DNA of 64,000 nt. Origin: Pseudoalteromonas sp. GCY (GTDB lineage: Bacteria; Pseudomonadota; Gammaproteobacteria; Enterobacterales; Alteromonadaceae). A program made the position numbers and the translations under genes. A model generated the notes under the pieces. The model searched no databases. It was not told the DNA's origin and was given only the letters and a program-made list of their open reading frames with translations. Position 1 is the first letter of the stretch; every line of letters starts with the position of its first letter. Shown in pieces: positions 18,519-27,956 of the stretch. The DNA lies in assembly GCF_016695175.1 (NCBI RefSeq), contig NZ_CP068023.1, forward strand, positions 2,495,501 to 2,559,500, given 5' to 3'.

Positions 18519-20762
18519 TTAATCTAACCAGAACTCTTTTTTGAACTTTATACCAAACTCACTGCGGTCATTGCTGCGCATGACACCAACAAAGCCACTT
18601 TGCTGTAGACGACCTACATCGTACACTTCGTTTAGCACGTTTTCACCGTATAGCGTTACTTCCATATCACCTTCAGCGTTGGTGTATGAGATGTTAAAGC
18701 CTAACAATTCGCGAGAATCAATATACTCGCTTGCACGTGTGACAGACTGACCTTGCATGTCTGAGCGATACGAGTAGCTTGCGTTAACTGCAATCGTTGC
18801 ACCATGCTCTAAGTCATGGAAGTAAGATGGTGCCACCATCACAGTCCATCGTGGCGTGAGTGCTGGCGCATCGCCTTTACCAATACCAATAACACCTTCA
18901 TCAACATGGGTAATTTCGGAGTCTAGGTAGCCGATTGAGCTGCGTACTGAGAAATCATCAGTAATTGCGATCGTCGTTTCAAGTTCAATACCTTGTGCTT
19001 TCGACTCACCTGCATTTTCCACGATAGTGACGAAACCACCGCCAGCAGTCGGGTCGTTGAAAGGTAACGCCAGATCGGTGTAATCCGTTACAAATGCAGC
19101 AACCATCATAGATACGTTTTCATGCACTTGGCCTTTGAAGCCGATTTCGTAGTTAATCGCTTTAGTTTCATCAAACGCAGCGAATTGATCTGGGCCACCA
19201 AATGGACGTGGTGGGAAGCCGCCACTTTGGTATCCTTTTTGGACCTGCGCGTAAACATTGATGTCACGAGTTAACTGGTATGACGCATTCATGTCCCACG
19301 TCACTTCGTCAAAGTCTGCGCTTACATATTTACGAGCACCAAAGCTTGGGAATAGTGCGTTTGCCTCTTTTTTGTCTTCAGAGTAACGTAAACCACCACC
19401 AATGCTGAACAGCTCAGTCACGTCAAAGCTTGCATTGATGTAAGCCGCATAGGCATCAGTTTCTTGGTTGATATCAAAGTAACCGTAGCCACCAAAAGAA
19501 GCAGTCTGACCATCGTTTAATAAGCCATTTGGCGTGTTCCACGGGCTAAATACGAACGGAACAGAGCTGGTAAAACCATCTTCGTTAAAGTAATAAAGAC
19601 CCGATACAAAATCCCAAGCGTCATAAGTACCATTTAGTTGTAGTTCAAATGAGTACTGATCTGCACCACCCTCTTCTGGGAATTCAGATAGATTAAGTGC
19701 TACCGCATCGTCATCTAGGCCGCCGGTATATTCAGAGCTACGCTTGCTTGCGATAAATTTAACAGAGTAAACATCACTTGCTTGCCAATCAGCAGTCACT
19801 GAGCCGCCCCAACCAGAGTAATCTGTGCTTTCAATGCCAGCAACCGTTGTTGCCAAATCATCAGGATTGTTTGGCAGCATGGACTCATCTAGCAATGGGA
19901 AGTCACCATTGAAAGGGTCATTTGAGTCAAGTGGATCTGTTAACTCGATAGTATATGGCGATTGACCAGACTCGTTCTCAACGCCGTCAAATGCAGCGGT
20001 GACAATAAAATCATTCGTTGCTTGCCATCTAAGTGCTAAGCGACCACTAAACTCTTGCTCTTCGCCAATTTCTTTTTCTGGATTTGCTAAGTTGATTGCT
20101 TTACCTACACCATCGCGCTCTTTATAAGAAGCACTTGCAGAAAAGCTTAGTGTGTCTGTTAACGTTTGGCTTGTATACAGATCAGTCGCTAAACGACCGC
20201 GAGAACCTATTTTAGCTTCAACGCGTGCAACTTCTTCAGCGCCAGGTTGTTTAGTGATCACATTTACCGCACCGCCTAATGTGTTACGGCCGTACAGTGT
20301 ACCTTGTGGACCACGTAGTACTTCAACGCGTTCAACGTTGGGCAGTGAAAGATTAGAACCCATCTGACGGCCAAGGTATACACCATCAACGTAAACACCA
20401 ACACCTGGGTCTGTCGTGATCACATGATCTTGTAGACCAATACCACGGATAAATACAGAAGCATGCGCAGCGTTACCTACACCATAGCGAGTAATATTTA
20501 AGTTTGGAACGAACTTACCAATATCGTCTAGATTGCTGATATTGGCTTTATCAATATCGCTAGCACCGATAGAAGTAATCGCAGTAGGCGTTTCGAACAA
20601 ACTTTCAGTACGTTTACGAGCAGTCACTTCTATTTTTTCAAAAACTTGTTTTTCTTGCTCTACATTCGCTTGTTCAGCCAATGCTGTACTAGGAAGGGTT
20701 ACTGCTGCTAACACTGCAGCTGAAATCGCAGATAAACCAAGGCGAGGTAAAACTGTAATCAT
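18519..20762 (-). CDS. TonB-dependent outer-membrane receptor, substrate unknown
   Basis: 747 residues. Signal peptide MITVLPRLGLSAISAAVLAA with cleavage near ALAEQ; TonB-box-proximal FEKIEVTARKRTESL; plug with NLDDIGKFVPNLNI, SVFIRGIGLQDH, VYVDGVYLGRQ and VEVLRGPQGTLYGRNTLGGA; a barrel ending in EFGIKFKKEFWLD. This plug pattern is that of the large iron-complex/unknown-substrate TBDR group. ATG 20762 follows GGAG; the frame extends 16 codons further without signal-peptide logic. It stands alone with its own promoter, a structured leader (20763-20945) and a strong terminator, so the ligand cannot be inferred from neighbours. Confidence 0.92.
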   Translation of the reverse strand: MITVLPRLGLSAISAAVLAAVTLPSTALAEQANVEQEKQVFEKIEVTARKRTESLFETPTAITSIGASDIDKANISNLDDIGKFVPNLNITRYGVGNAAHASVFIRGIGLQDHVITTDPGVGVYVDGVYLGRQMGSNLSLPNVERVEVLRGPQGTLYGRNTLGGAVNVITKQPGAEEVARVEAKIGSRGRLATDLYTSQTLTDTLSFSASASYKERDGVGKAINLANPEKEIGEEQEFSGRLALRWQATNDFIVTAAFDGVENESGQSPYTIELTDPLDSNDPFNGDFPLLDESMLPNNPDDLATTVAGIESTDYSGWGGSVTADWQASDVYSVKFIASKRSSEYTGGLDDDAVALNLSEFPEEGGADQYSFELQLNGTYDAWDFVSGLYYFNEDGFTSSVPFVFSPWNTPNGLLNDGQTASFGGYGYFDINQETDAYAAYINASFDVTELFSIGGGLRYSEDKKEANALFPSFGARKYVSADFDEVTWDMNASYQLTRDINVYAQVQKGYQSGGFPPRPFGGPDQFAAFDETKAINYEIGFKGQVHENVSMMVAAFVTDYTDLALPFNDPTAGGGFVTIVENAGESKAQGIELETTIAITDDFSVRSSIGYLDSEITHVDEGVIGIGKGDAPALTPRWTVMVAPSYFHDLEHGATIAVNASYSYRSDMQGQSVTRASEYIDSRELLGFNISYTNAEGDMEVTLYGENVLNEVYDVGRLQQSGFVGVMRSNDRSEFGIKFKKEFWLD

Positions 20763-20896
20763 ATAATCTCCAAAGGAATCACCGTGTGTGCTAGTTGCGA
20801 GAGGTCGCAAACTAGAGAAGTAACAAGCTAAGTCTTATTACTTCTTGCCCGTATCCGTTAAATCTAAATAGATTTGAACACTACAAATTTTAGGCA
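20763..20896 (-). promoter_or_regulatory. hairpin-rich 5' leader of the TBDR at 18519-20762
   Basis: Three further inverted repeats lie between the leader terminator-like hairpin and the start codon: AAATCTA/TAGATTT (20860-20866 with 20869-20875), AGAAGTAA/TTACTTCT (20816-20823 with 20838-20845) and the long CTAGTTGCGA/TCGCAAACTAG (20791-20815, one bulged base). The leader would be about 170 nt. I could not match it to a known riboswitch class: no cobalamin or TPP box is visible. Confidence 0.55.
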
Positions 20897-20922
20897 TAAA
20901 AAAAGATGCACTAGGGGCATCT
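20897..20922 (-). terminator. terminator-like hairpin inside the TBDR leader (possible attenuator)
   Basis: AGATGC (20904-20909) pairs with GCATCT (20917-20922); on the minus strand it is followed by a run of seven T. It lies only about 10-40 nt after the predicted transcription start of the receptor gene, so read-through must be needed for expression. Confidence 0.65.
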
Positions 20923-20939
20923 CTTTCCTCTGGAGGGGC

Positions 20940-20968
20940 ATTATAGTCACAACAGGGATAAATTGAAA
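20940..20968 (-). promoter_or_regulatory. probable sigma-70 promoter of the TBDR gene
   Basis: A perfect -10 TATAAT (20945 to 20940 on the minus strand) lies 17 bp from a weak -35 TTTCAA (20968 to 20963). The -35 overlaps an AT palindrome AAATAATTATTT (20966-20977), which could be a repressor site such as a Fur-like box, but the match is too weak to name. Confidence 0.5.
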
Positions 20969-21280
20969 TAATTATTTAATAAAAATTACTTTTTGGGTTT
21001 TTGTAACCATAATAAAACCAATATCAGGAAATTAATTTTTATAAAAAAGCGTTATGGAACAAATAATTATACTAGATAGCAGGATGATATGTTACTAAAG
21101 TGAAACTTCTGCCTAGGTTTTTGCCGTGGTGCTAGGTTCGTTTGAAATTTTGAGGCGAGAAAATCTTGTCGATAACAGCGCTACCGCATTCTGCTATTGC
21201 CGAGGTACCTATATCCATTTAGGCAAGGCGAAAATTCTGCTATTTAGTTGTTCTATAGGCTTAGTGGCAAACGGTAGACG

Positions 21281-21309
21281 AAAAAAAACCAGCATAAGCT
21301 GGTTTTTTT
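21281..21309 (-). terminator. intrinsic terminator after tRNA-Leu
   Basis: AACCAGC and GCTGGTT around an ATAA loop, flanked by A8 and T7. It ends the secG-tRNA transcript and would work in both directions. Confidence 0.9.
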
Positions 21310-21312
21310 ATT

Positions 21313-21397
21313 TGGTGCGAATGGGGGGACTTGAACCCCCACGGCCGAAGCCACCACCCCCTCAAGATGGCGTGTCTACCAATTCCACCACATTCGC
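21313..21397 (-). tRNA. leuU: tRNA-Leu (GAG)
   Basis: On the minus strand it begins GCGAATGTGGTGGAATTGG and ends CCCCATTCGCACCA. The acceptor stem GCGAATG/CATTCGC is perfect and CCA is encoded. The D-arm GGAATTGGTAGACACGC and a long variable arm (GGTGGCTTCGGCCG region) are typical of leucine tRNAs. The anticodon loop TTGAGGG gives GAG (bases 21361-21363). It follows secG as in enteric bacteria. Confidence 0.97.
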
Positions 21398-21420
21398 AAA
21401 TTCGGTGTATTTCCTAACGA

Positions 21421-21768
21421 TTAATTAGGTACGTCAGAAGCTGGATTTTCTTCTGTCGCTGGCACTTCCTTTGTTGCTGGAACTGTTGTTGCAGCAGCTG
21501 GTGCCTCTAGATTTTCCCACTCGTTAGTCTTTTTAATCTGACCTGTAGTTAGGTTACCTAGAACAATGCTTAGCACAAAGAATACAGTTGCTAAGATTGT
21601 TGTTGTCTTGGTCATAAAGTTGCCTGCGCCTGATGAGCCGAAAACTGTCGCTGATGCACCTGCACCAAACGAAGAGCCCATATCTGCGCCTTTACCTTGT
21701 TGAATCAACACCATACCAATTAGTGCTAACGCCACAATTAAGTAAACAACCATTAGAATTTCGTACAT
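21421..21768 (-). CDS. secG: preprotein translocase subunit SecG
   Basis: 115 residues. Two membrane helices (ILMVVYLIVALALIGMVLI and TTTILATVFFVLSIVLGNL) flank the conserved QQGKGADMGSSFGAGAS loop. A Pro/Ala/Glu-rich tail follows, common in this family. SecG stimulates SecYEG translocation at the inner membrane. It lies four bases after tpiA, in the conserved glmM-tpiA-secG-leuU order. Confidence 0.97.
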   Translation of the reverse strand: MYEILMVVYLIVALALIGMVLIQQGKGADMGSSFGAGASATVFGSSGAGNFMTKTTTILATVFFVLSIVLGNLTTGQIKKTNEWENLEAPAAATTVPATKEVPATEENPASDVPN

Positions 21769-21772
21769 TTAC

Positions 21773-22513
21773 TTATCCTTTTGCACTTCTACATATTGCG
21801 GCGAAACTCTCAGGTTTTAGGCTTGCGCCACCGATAAGTCCACCGTCTATATCGTCTTGTGCGAATAACAATTCACTGTTCTGTTCATTAACACTGCCAC
21901 CGTAAAGAAGCTGCAGTGATTGTGCGATTTGCTTGTCATTTTCTGAAAGCAAATCACGTATAAATTTGTGTACTGCTTGCGCTTGCTCTGGAGATGCTGT
22001 TTTACCAGTACCAATAGCCCAAACAGGTTCGTATGCTATCACAGAGTTAGTTAGCGCTGCCACACCTAATTTGGCAATAACAGCGTTTATTTGCCTAGCA
22101 ACTACTTGCTCTGTCTGCCCATTTTCTCTTTCTTCTTCGGTCTCACCAACACATAAAATTGGAGTCAAACCTTGTTCTTGAGCATGTGCAAATTTATTAG
22201 CAACATCTTCATCGCTTTCGCCATAAATAGCTCGACGTTCTGAATGACCAACTAAGGTATATGTTGCACCTAGCGATTTTGCTAGGGACGCCTGAATTTC
22301 TCCAGTGTATGCGCCTTCTTTATATTCCGAAACAGTTTGTGTTCCGACAGTAAGCCCTTTACTTGCTGCTTGCTCAATGAGCATGGCAGGAGGAAAAACA
22401 ATTACATCTGCTTGAAATGCTTGATTGCTTACTGCTTCTGATATTTGGTCAACGAGGGCCTTTGAGCCGTTCATTTTCCAGTTACCAGCAACAATTTGCT
22501 TTCTAGTTGTCAT
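21773..22513 (-). CDS. tpiA: triosephosphate isomerase
   Basis: 246 residues of a TIM barrel that interconverts DHAP and GAP in glycolysis. NWKMNGS supplies the N-terminal Lys, TLVGHSERR the catalytic His, AYEPVWAIGTGKTA the catalytic Glu, and LYGGSVN plus DGGLIGGASL the phosphate loops. It lies between glmM and secG on the same strand. This placement is common in Alteromonadales and Pseudomonas-type genomes but not in E. coli. Confidence 0.98.
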   Translation of the reverse strand: MTTRKQIVAGNWKMNGSKALVDQISEAVSNQAFQADVIVFPPAMLIEQAASKGLTVGTQTVSEYKEGAYTGEIQASLAKSLGATYTLVGHSERRAIYGESDEDVANKFAHAQEQGLTPILCVGETEEERENGQTEQVVARQINAVIAKLGVAALTNSVIAYEPVWAIGTGKTASPEQAQAVHKFIRDLLSENDKQIAQSLQLLYGGSVNEQNSELLFAQDDIDGGLIGGASLKPESFAAICRSAKG

Positions 22514-22592
22514 ACGATACTCCGCAGTAGAAAGCGGGTGAGATACTAACTCTACTCACCCGAAGTTACAAGAAATAAATTTAATTTTTGGT

Positions 22593-23933
22593 TTAATTGC
22601 TCACAGATTCAACAACTTCAGCGATTTTTTGGGCAAAATCGATAACTTGCTTCTGTTGCTGAGCTTCAACCATGACGCGAACCACTGGCTCTGTACCAGA
22701 TTTACGCAATAGCACTCTGCCCTTTCCGGCAAGTTGAGTTTCAACTTCAGCGACGACTGCTTTAACAGCGTCTTGCTCGGTTGGATCATTTTTAGTGCTA
22801 TAGCGCACGTTAATCATCTTCATTGGGTATTTGCTAAAACCTTCCCCCAAATCTTTTAATGTTTTATTCTGCGCAACCATAGCTGCAAGCACTTGTAAGC
22901 TAGAAACAATGCCATCACCGGTGCTGATCAGATCCAGATTTAAAACGTGACCTGAGCTTTCGCCGCCGATTTTCCAGCCTTTCTCACCAAGTAGCTCCAT
23001 TACATAGCGGTCACCGACCTTACTGCGCTCAAAAGCAATTCCGCGTGATTTAAGGGCGTTTTCGAGCCCCATGTTAGACATAACCGTACCCACAACGCCG
23101 CCACCTAATGTGCCATCGGCATGAGCTTGGCATGCAATAATATAGACGATGTCATCACCATCAAATACATGACCGTCGTGATCGACCATCATGACTCGGT
23201 CACCATCACCATCATAAGCAATACCAACATCCGCTTGATGTTCAAGCACGGCTTTTTTCAATGCTTCGACATGCGTTGCACCGCATTTTTCGTTGATGTT
23301 GACACCATTAGGTTCACACGCGGTTGTGATCACGTCCGCACCAAGTTCACGCATGACACTTGGCGCAATGTGATAAGTCGCGCCATTTGCGCAGTCCAAC
23401 ACCACTTTCAACCCTTCAAGCGATAGCTCTTTAGGAAACTGGCCTTTACAAAATTCGATATAGCGACCATCCGCACTCTCTAGACGCTTAGCTTTACCGA
23501 GTTTTTCAGACGCTACACACGTCATCGGTTCATCCAGCTTTGCTTCTATTGCAAGTTCCACCTCGTCAGGGAGCTTTTTACCATCGCCACCAAAAAACTT
23601 GATGCCATTATCATGGTATGGATTATGAGATGCACTGATCACAATACCAGCCTCAGCTCTGAACGTTTGCGTCAAGTAAGCAACAGCAGGTGTCGGCATA
23701 GGCCCTAATAAAATCACATTGATCCCAGCGGCAATTAACCCAGCCTCTAACGCGGTTTCAAGAAGGTAGCCAGAAATGCGGGTATCTTTGCCAATAATTA
23801 CCTTTTTGGTACCACGCTCAGACAGCACTTTTCCAGCCGCCCAGCCTAGTTTCATTGCAAATTCAGGCGTAATTGGGAACTCGCCCACCATGCCCCTTAC
23901 ACCATCCGTACCGAAGTACTTTCTTGTTGTCAT
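22593..23933 (-). CDS. glmM: phosphoglucosamine mutase
   Basis: 446 residues (E. coli 445). It converts glucosamine-6-P to glucosamine-1-P for peptidoglycan and LPS synthesis. [13 protein letters not shown] at the N-terminus, the phosphoserine loop [19 protein letters not shown], the metal site [13 protein letters not shown] and the sugar-binding GGESSGHV are visible. ATG 23933 overlaps the folP stop as ATGA, so the two are translationally coupled. The frame continues ten codons further but the family begins at [11 protein letters not shown]. Confidence 0.98.
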   Translation of the reverse strand: MTTRKYFGTDGVRGMVGEFPITPEFAMKLGWAAGKVLSERGTKKVIIGKDTRISGYLLETALEAGLIAAGINVILLGPMPTPAVAYLTQTFRAEAGIVISASHNPYHDNGIKFFGGDGKKLPDEVELAIEAKLDEPMTCVASEKLGKAKRLESADGRYIEFCKGQFPKELSLEGLKVVLDCANGATYHIAPSVMRELGADVITTACEPNGVNINEKCGATHVEALKKAVLEHQADVGIAYDGDGDRVMMVDHDGHVFDGDDIVYIIACQAHADGTLGGGVVGTVMSNMGLENALKSRGIAFERSKVGDRYVMELLGEKGWKIGGESSGHVLNLDLISTGDGIVSSLQVLAAMVAQNKTLKDLGEGFSKYPMKMINVRYSTKNDPTEQDAVKAVVAEVETQLAGKGRVLLRKSGTEPVVRVMVEAQQQKQVIDFAQKIAEVVESVSN

Positions 23934-24775
23934 TGAGTAACTCCATTGACCGACGCCAGCCATACATTAAGCGCGTCGCTTGTTTCTTTTACGTCATGAA
24001 CACGAATTATGTGCGCGCCTTTCTGCGCACATATCAGTGCACCGGCTAGACTCGCAGCTACGCGCTCATGCGTTTCCCGAGTGAGTAGTTGTCCAAACAT
24101 GGACTTTCTAGAGAGGCCTGTCAGAATAGGTAAATTGAAAGCGTGAAACTTGTCCAACCCACCTAATATCTGAAAGTTATGCTCTAGAGATTTACCGAAG
24201 CCAAAACCAGGATCTAAAATCAGCCGATTGGTATCAATCCCAGCTTGCTTGCACGCACTGGTCCTAGCTTCGAAAAACTGACTGATGTCTGAAAATAAGT
24301 CATCATAGTGAGGGTTATTTTGCATTGAGCGAGGTTGACCTTGCATGTGCATTAAACAAATTGGTACATCACTGTATTGAGCTGCGACTTCAAGCGCACC
24401 AGGTTCTTGTAACGCTCTAACATCATTAATGATATCAGCGCCAGCCTCTATTGCTTGTTTCATCACCTCGGCTTTACTGGTATCTACCGAAATCACACAG
24501 CTAGAGTGTGTGCGAATTGCTTTAATAATCGGTATTACGCGCTGTAATTCTTCTTCTAATTGTACGTCTGGCGCACCAGGGCGGGTGGACTCTCCACCTA
24601 TGTCTAAAATGGTAGCACCTTGTGAAAGCATTAAATTTGCTTGCTCGATTGCACTATCAAGGTGAGTAAAATGTCCACCGTCAGAAAATGAGTCGGGAGT
24701 AACATTTAAAATCCCCATTACCTGAGGCTTATCTAAACTAAGGGTGCGCTCTTTGGGTAAACGTAACTCGTACAT
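23930..24775 (-). CDS. folP: dihydropteroate synthase
   Basis: 281 residues, the sulfonamide target of folate synthesis, joining pABA to dihydropterin diphosphate. [29 protein letters not shown], the INDVRAL strand, [22 protein letters not shown] and GLSRKSM are all family motifs. It overlaps glmM by four bases; a terminator lies between ftsH and folP, so folP-glmM-tpiA-secG-tRNA probably has its own promoter as well. Confidence 0.98.
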   Translation of the reverse strand: MYELRLPKERTLSLDKPQVMGILNVTPDSFSDGGHFTHLDSAIEQANLMLSQGATILDIGGESTRPGAPDVQLEEELQRVIPIIKAIRTHSSCVISVDTSKAEVMKQAIEAGADIINDVRALQEPGALEVAAQYSDVPICLMHMQGQPRSMQNNPHYDDLFSDISQFFEARTSACKQAGIDTNRLILDPGFGFGKSLEHNFQILGGLDKFHAFNLPILTGLSRKSMFGQLLTRETHERVAASLAGALICAQKGAHIIRVHDVKETSDALNVWLASVNGVTQ

Positions 24776-24885
24776 TCTATACCTATTTTCTGTCGTCTAA
24801 GTTTGGTGATAACGAAAGGCTTATAGCAGTTGATTTAAGTTCTCGCGTTGAGTGCTAATAAAACTTATATCAACTGATACAAAAA

Positions 24886-24905
24886 AGCCCCGATTGCTCG
24901 GGGCT
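24886..24905 (-). terminator. intrinsic terminator after ftsH
   Basis: AGCCCCGA pairs with TCGGGGCT around TTGC; T6 follows on the minus strand. Confidence 0.92.
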
Positions 24906-24923
24906 GTCGTATTCTACCTAATC

Positions 24924-26876
24924 TTACGATTTGTCATCAAGTTCTGAATTTGATGATGTATCGTTTGACTGCTCTTCTGCTGGTTTTTCAGCTTTAGGCT
25001 CAGGTTTTATTTCTGTTACTTTCGCAGATTCTGCTTTTTTCTCTGGCTTATTGTCATGCGCATCCCTTGGTGGACGAACGTCACGACGCTCCATTAGATC
25101 ATCAATCTGCAATGCATCAATCGTTTCGTATTTCATCAACGCGTCTTTCATCGTGTGAAGAATATCCATATTATCTTTTAGGATTTGCTCCGCACGTTTG
25201 TAGTTGCGATCGATGAAATCTTTAATTTCAGCATCAATAAGCTTAGCGGTTTCATCTGACATACCTGACATGCGGTGAGAACCACCCCCCATGTACATCT
25301 CGCCTTGCTCTTCTAAATACATCTGTGGACCAAGTTTCGGACTTAACCCCCATTGAGTAACCATTTTCTTAGCAATATCGGTTGCGCGCTCAATATCGTT
25401 GCTCGCGCCTGTCGTTACTTTGTCATCGCCGTAAATCAGCGCTTCAGCGATACGACCACCGTATAAACTCGAAAGCATAGATTCTAGGTGTTGCTTAGAG
25501 TGGCTTACACGGTCTTGCTCTGGTAAGTACATTGTTACACCTAATGCGCGACCACGTGGAATAATCGACACTTTATATACTGGATCATGCTCAGGCACTA
25601 AACGACCAACAATCGCGTGACCGGCTTCGTGATAAGCCGTCATTTCCTTCTCTTGCTCGCTCATCACCATGGACTTACGCTCAGCACCCATCATGATTTT
25701 ATCTTTCGCGGCGTCAAATTCCGCCATACTTACCTTACGCTTATTACCACGAGCGGCAAACAGTGCAGCTTCATTCACAAGGTTAGCTAAGTCAGCACCA
25801 GAAAAGCCCGGCGTACCACGTGCAATCACAGACGCTTCAACATTATCGTCTAATGGCACTTTACGCATGTGCACGTTTAAGATTTGTTCACGGCCACGAA
25901 TATCCGGAAGACCGACCACGACTTGGCGATCGAAACGACCAGGACGTAACAGTGCAGGGTCTAGTACATCAGGACGGTTAGTAGCAGCAATAACGATAAT
26001 ACCTTCGTTACCCTCAAAGCCATCCATTTCTACAAGCATTTGGTTAAGTGTTTGCTCACGCTCGTCGTGACCACCGCCCATACCAGCGCCACGTTTACGA
26101 CCTACTGCGTCGATTTCATCGATAAAAATAATACAAGGCGCTGCTTTCTTTGCCTGTTCAAACATATCACGAACACGAGATGCACCAACACCAACAAACA
26201 TTTCTACGAAGTCAGAACCAGAAATGGTAAAGAATGGTACTTTTGCTTCACCAGCAACGGCCTTGGCAAGTAGGGTTTTACCCGTACCTGGAGGACCAAC
26301 CATCAACACGCCTTTCGGAATGCTACCGCCCAACTTTTGGAACTTTGACGGGTCACGCAAGAAATCTACTAGCTCAGTAACGTCTTCTTTCGCTTCGTCA
26401 CAACCAGCAACGTCCGCAAATGTTGTCTTAACTTGGTCTTCGCTCATTAATCGAGCTTTACTTTTACCAAACGACATTGCGCCTTTGCCGCCACCGCCTT
26501 GCATTTGGCGCATGAAGAAAATCCACACCCCGATAAGCAGTAGCATTGGGAACCAAGAAATAAAGATGTTCGCTAGGAAAGATTGCTCTTCCGGTGCAAC
26601 ACCCTTGATATTCACGTCATTCTTAAGTAAATCATTAACGAGATCTAAATCAGTTAATGGGATCACTGTTTGGAAACGATCTCCGCTAGAACGAACGCCA
26701 CTAATCATGCCCGTTTGACGGTCAATACTGACTTCTCTTACAGAGCCATTGCGCACATCCTTTACAAATTGTGTGTAACTCGTTTGGCGATCATATTGTT
26801 CGCCACCGTTAAAGCTCTGGAACACAGTCATTAGCACTACTGCAATCACTAACCAGAGTATTAGATTTTTAGCCAT
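24924..26876 (-). CDS. ftsH: ATP-dependent zinc metalloprotease FtsH
   Basis: 650 residues, a hexameric membrane AAA+ protease that degrades misfolded membrane proteins, LpxC and sigma-32 in related bacteria. Two helices ([34 protein letters not shown]) flank a periplasmic domain. The AAA module has Walker A GPPGTGKT, Walker [12 protein letters not shown] and [23 protein letters not shown]; the protease has HEAGH and a distant Asp. The C-terminal Lys/Glu/Pro tail is low-complexity. ATG 26876 (MAKNLILW) fits the family; the frame starts three codons earlier at a TTG. Confidence 0.98.
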   Translation of the reverse strand: MAKNLILWLVIAVVLMTVFQSFNGGEQYDRQTSYTQFVKDVRNGSVREVSIDRQTGMISGVRSSGDRFQTVIPLTDLDLVNDLLKNDVNIKGVAPEEQSFLANIFISWFPMLLLIGVWIFFMRQMQGGGGKGAMSFGKSKARLMSEDQVKTTFADVAGCDEAKEDVTELVDFLRDPSKFQKLGGSIPKGVLMVGPPGTGKTLLAKAVAGEAKVPFFTISGSDFVEMFVGVGASRVRDMFEQAKKAAPCIIFIDEIDAVGRKRGAGMGGGHDEREQTLNQMLVEMDGFEGNEGIIVIAATNRPDVLDPALLRPGRFDRQVVVGLPDIRGREQILNVHMRKVPLDDNVEASVIARGTPGFSGADLANLVNEAALFAARGNKRKVSMAEFDAAKDKIMMGAERKSMVMSEQEKEMTAYHEAGHAIVGRLVPEHDPVYKVSIIPRGRALGVTMYLPEQDRVSHSKQHLESMLSSLYGGRIAEALIYGDDKVTTGASNDIERATDIAKKMVTQWGLSPKLGPQMYLEEQGEMYMGGGSHRMSGMSDETAKLIDAEIKDFIDRNYKRAEQILKDNMDILHTMKDALMKYETIDALQIDDLMERRDVRPPRDAHDNKPEKKAESAKVTEIKPEPKAEKPAEEQSNDTSSNSELDDKS

Positions 26877-26943
26877 ATCGCTCAAGGAGTTAACCTCTTG
26901 TATCCAAAAAAATTCAAATTCAACTTGATGCTTTCCAACTGTA

Positions 26944-27573
26944 CTACAGTTTGTAGCCCGTCGCCACTACATATACTTCGCGTGAACGAGGACGAGACGC
27001 TTTTGGTTTACGGATCTTTACGACCTTAAAACAATTACGTACCTCTTGTACAAATTGATCAAAGCCTTCTCCTTGGAAAACTTTAACCGCAAATGCACCG
27101 TTTGGTTTTAGCACTTGATGGCACATATCTAATGCTAGCTCGACCAGATACATACTGCCAGATTGATCGGTTGACATATTTCCGCTCATATTTGGTGCCA
27201 TATCAGAAAAAACCACATCAACATTCTTGCCGTTTATTCTATCCAGTAATGCATTTAATACCGCTTCTTCTCTGAAGTCCCCCTGAAGGAAATCGACACC
27301 CGCTAATGAGTCCATCGGTAAAATATCACAAGCAATAACTTGTCCGTCAATATCTACCTGCTCTGCGAGATACTGTGACCAGCTCCCCGGAGCGGCCCCT
27401 AAATCAACTACCGTCATTCCTTTACGGATCAATTTATCCTTTTGCTGGATTTCTTCGAGCTTAAAAACCGCTCGTGAACGATAGCCACGTTTTTGGGCTT
27501 CATGTACGTACGGGTCTTCTACGTGTTCTTTTAACCAACGTTTCGAACTGGCGGAATGTTTTTTATTTGCCAT
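26944..27573 (-). CDS. rlmE: 23S rRNA 2'-O-ribose methyltransferase E
   Basis: 209 residues (E. coli 209), which methylates U2552 of 23S rRNA with [31 protein letters not shown] N-terminus, SAM motif [29 protein letters not shown] and the catalytic Lys region [12 protein letters not shown] are present. It is upstream of ftsH as in enteric bacteria and divergent from yhbY. Confidence 0.97.
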   Translation of the reverse strand: MANKKHSASSKRWLKEHVEDPYVHEAQKRGYRSRAVFKLEEIQQKDKLIRKGMTVVDLGAAPGSWSQYLAEQVDIDGQVIACDILPMDSLAGVDFLQGDFREEAVLNALLDRINGKNVDVVFSDMAPNMSGNMSTDQSGSMYLVELALDMCHQVLKPNGAFAVKVFQGEGFDQFVQEVRNCFKVVKIRKPKASRPRSREVYVVATGYKL

Positions 27574-27659
27574 ATTAACTACAACTCATTAGTAATATTG
27601 TCTAGATGGCGTTAGAATATCGATAATTCAAGCCTTTTAATAAATAAGATTGTATCAAT

Positions 27660-27956
27660 ATGACCTTATCAAATAAACAAAAGCAGTTCCTAAAAGGGCT
27701 AGCTCATTCTTTAAACCCAGTTGTTCTTCTAGGCGCAAACGGCCTAACCGAAGGCGTCATGGCTGAAATTGAGCAAAACCTGAACATTCACGAACTCATC
27801 AAGGTAAAAGTACCAACTAACGACCGTGATACTAAGAAGCTGATTTTTGAAGCAATTGTTCGTGAAACAAATGCACACAAAGTACAAACCATTGGCCATA
27901 TCATTGTGTTGTACCGCCAAAGCGAAGACAAAAAGATCCAGTTACCTCGTAACTAA
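27660..27956 (+). CDS. yhbY: YhbY/CRS1-YhbY RNA-binding protein
   Basis: 98 residues with a single CRM domain: LSNKQKQFLKGLAHSLNPVV, LLGANGLTEGVMAEIEQNL, HELIKVKVP and GHIIVLYR. The family associates with pre-50S ribosomal particles. It is divergent from rlmE with 86 bp between, the standard arrangement. The stop overlaps the convergent serine hydrolase stop by four bases. Confidence 0.96.
   Translation: MTLSNKQKQFLKGLAHSLNPVVLLGANGLTEGVMAEIEQNLNIHELIKVKVPTNDRDTKKLIFEAIVRETNAHKVQTIGHIIVLYRQSEDKKIQLPRN

Noticed and set aside
20850..21060. Possible cobalamin or TPP riboswitch in the TBDR leader
   Set aside because: Neither the GCCACTG-type B12 box nor the CUGAGA/ACCUGA TPP elements were found; only generic hairpins.
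21126..21428. 100-codon plus-strand frame across the terminator and tRNA-Leu
   Set aside because: It runs through a tRNA gene and its terminator; a chance frame.
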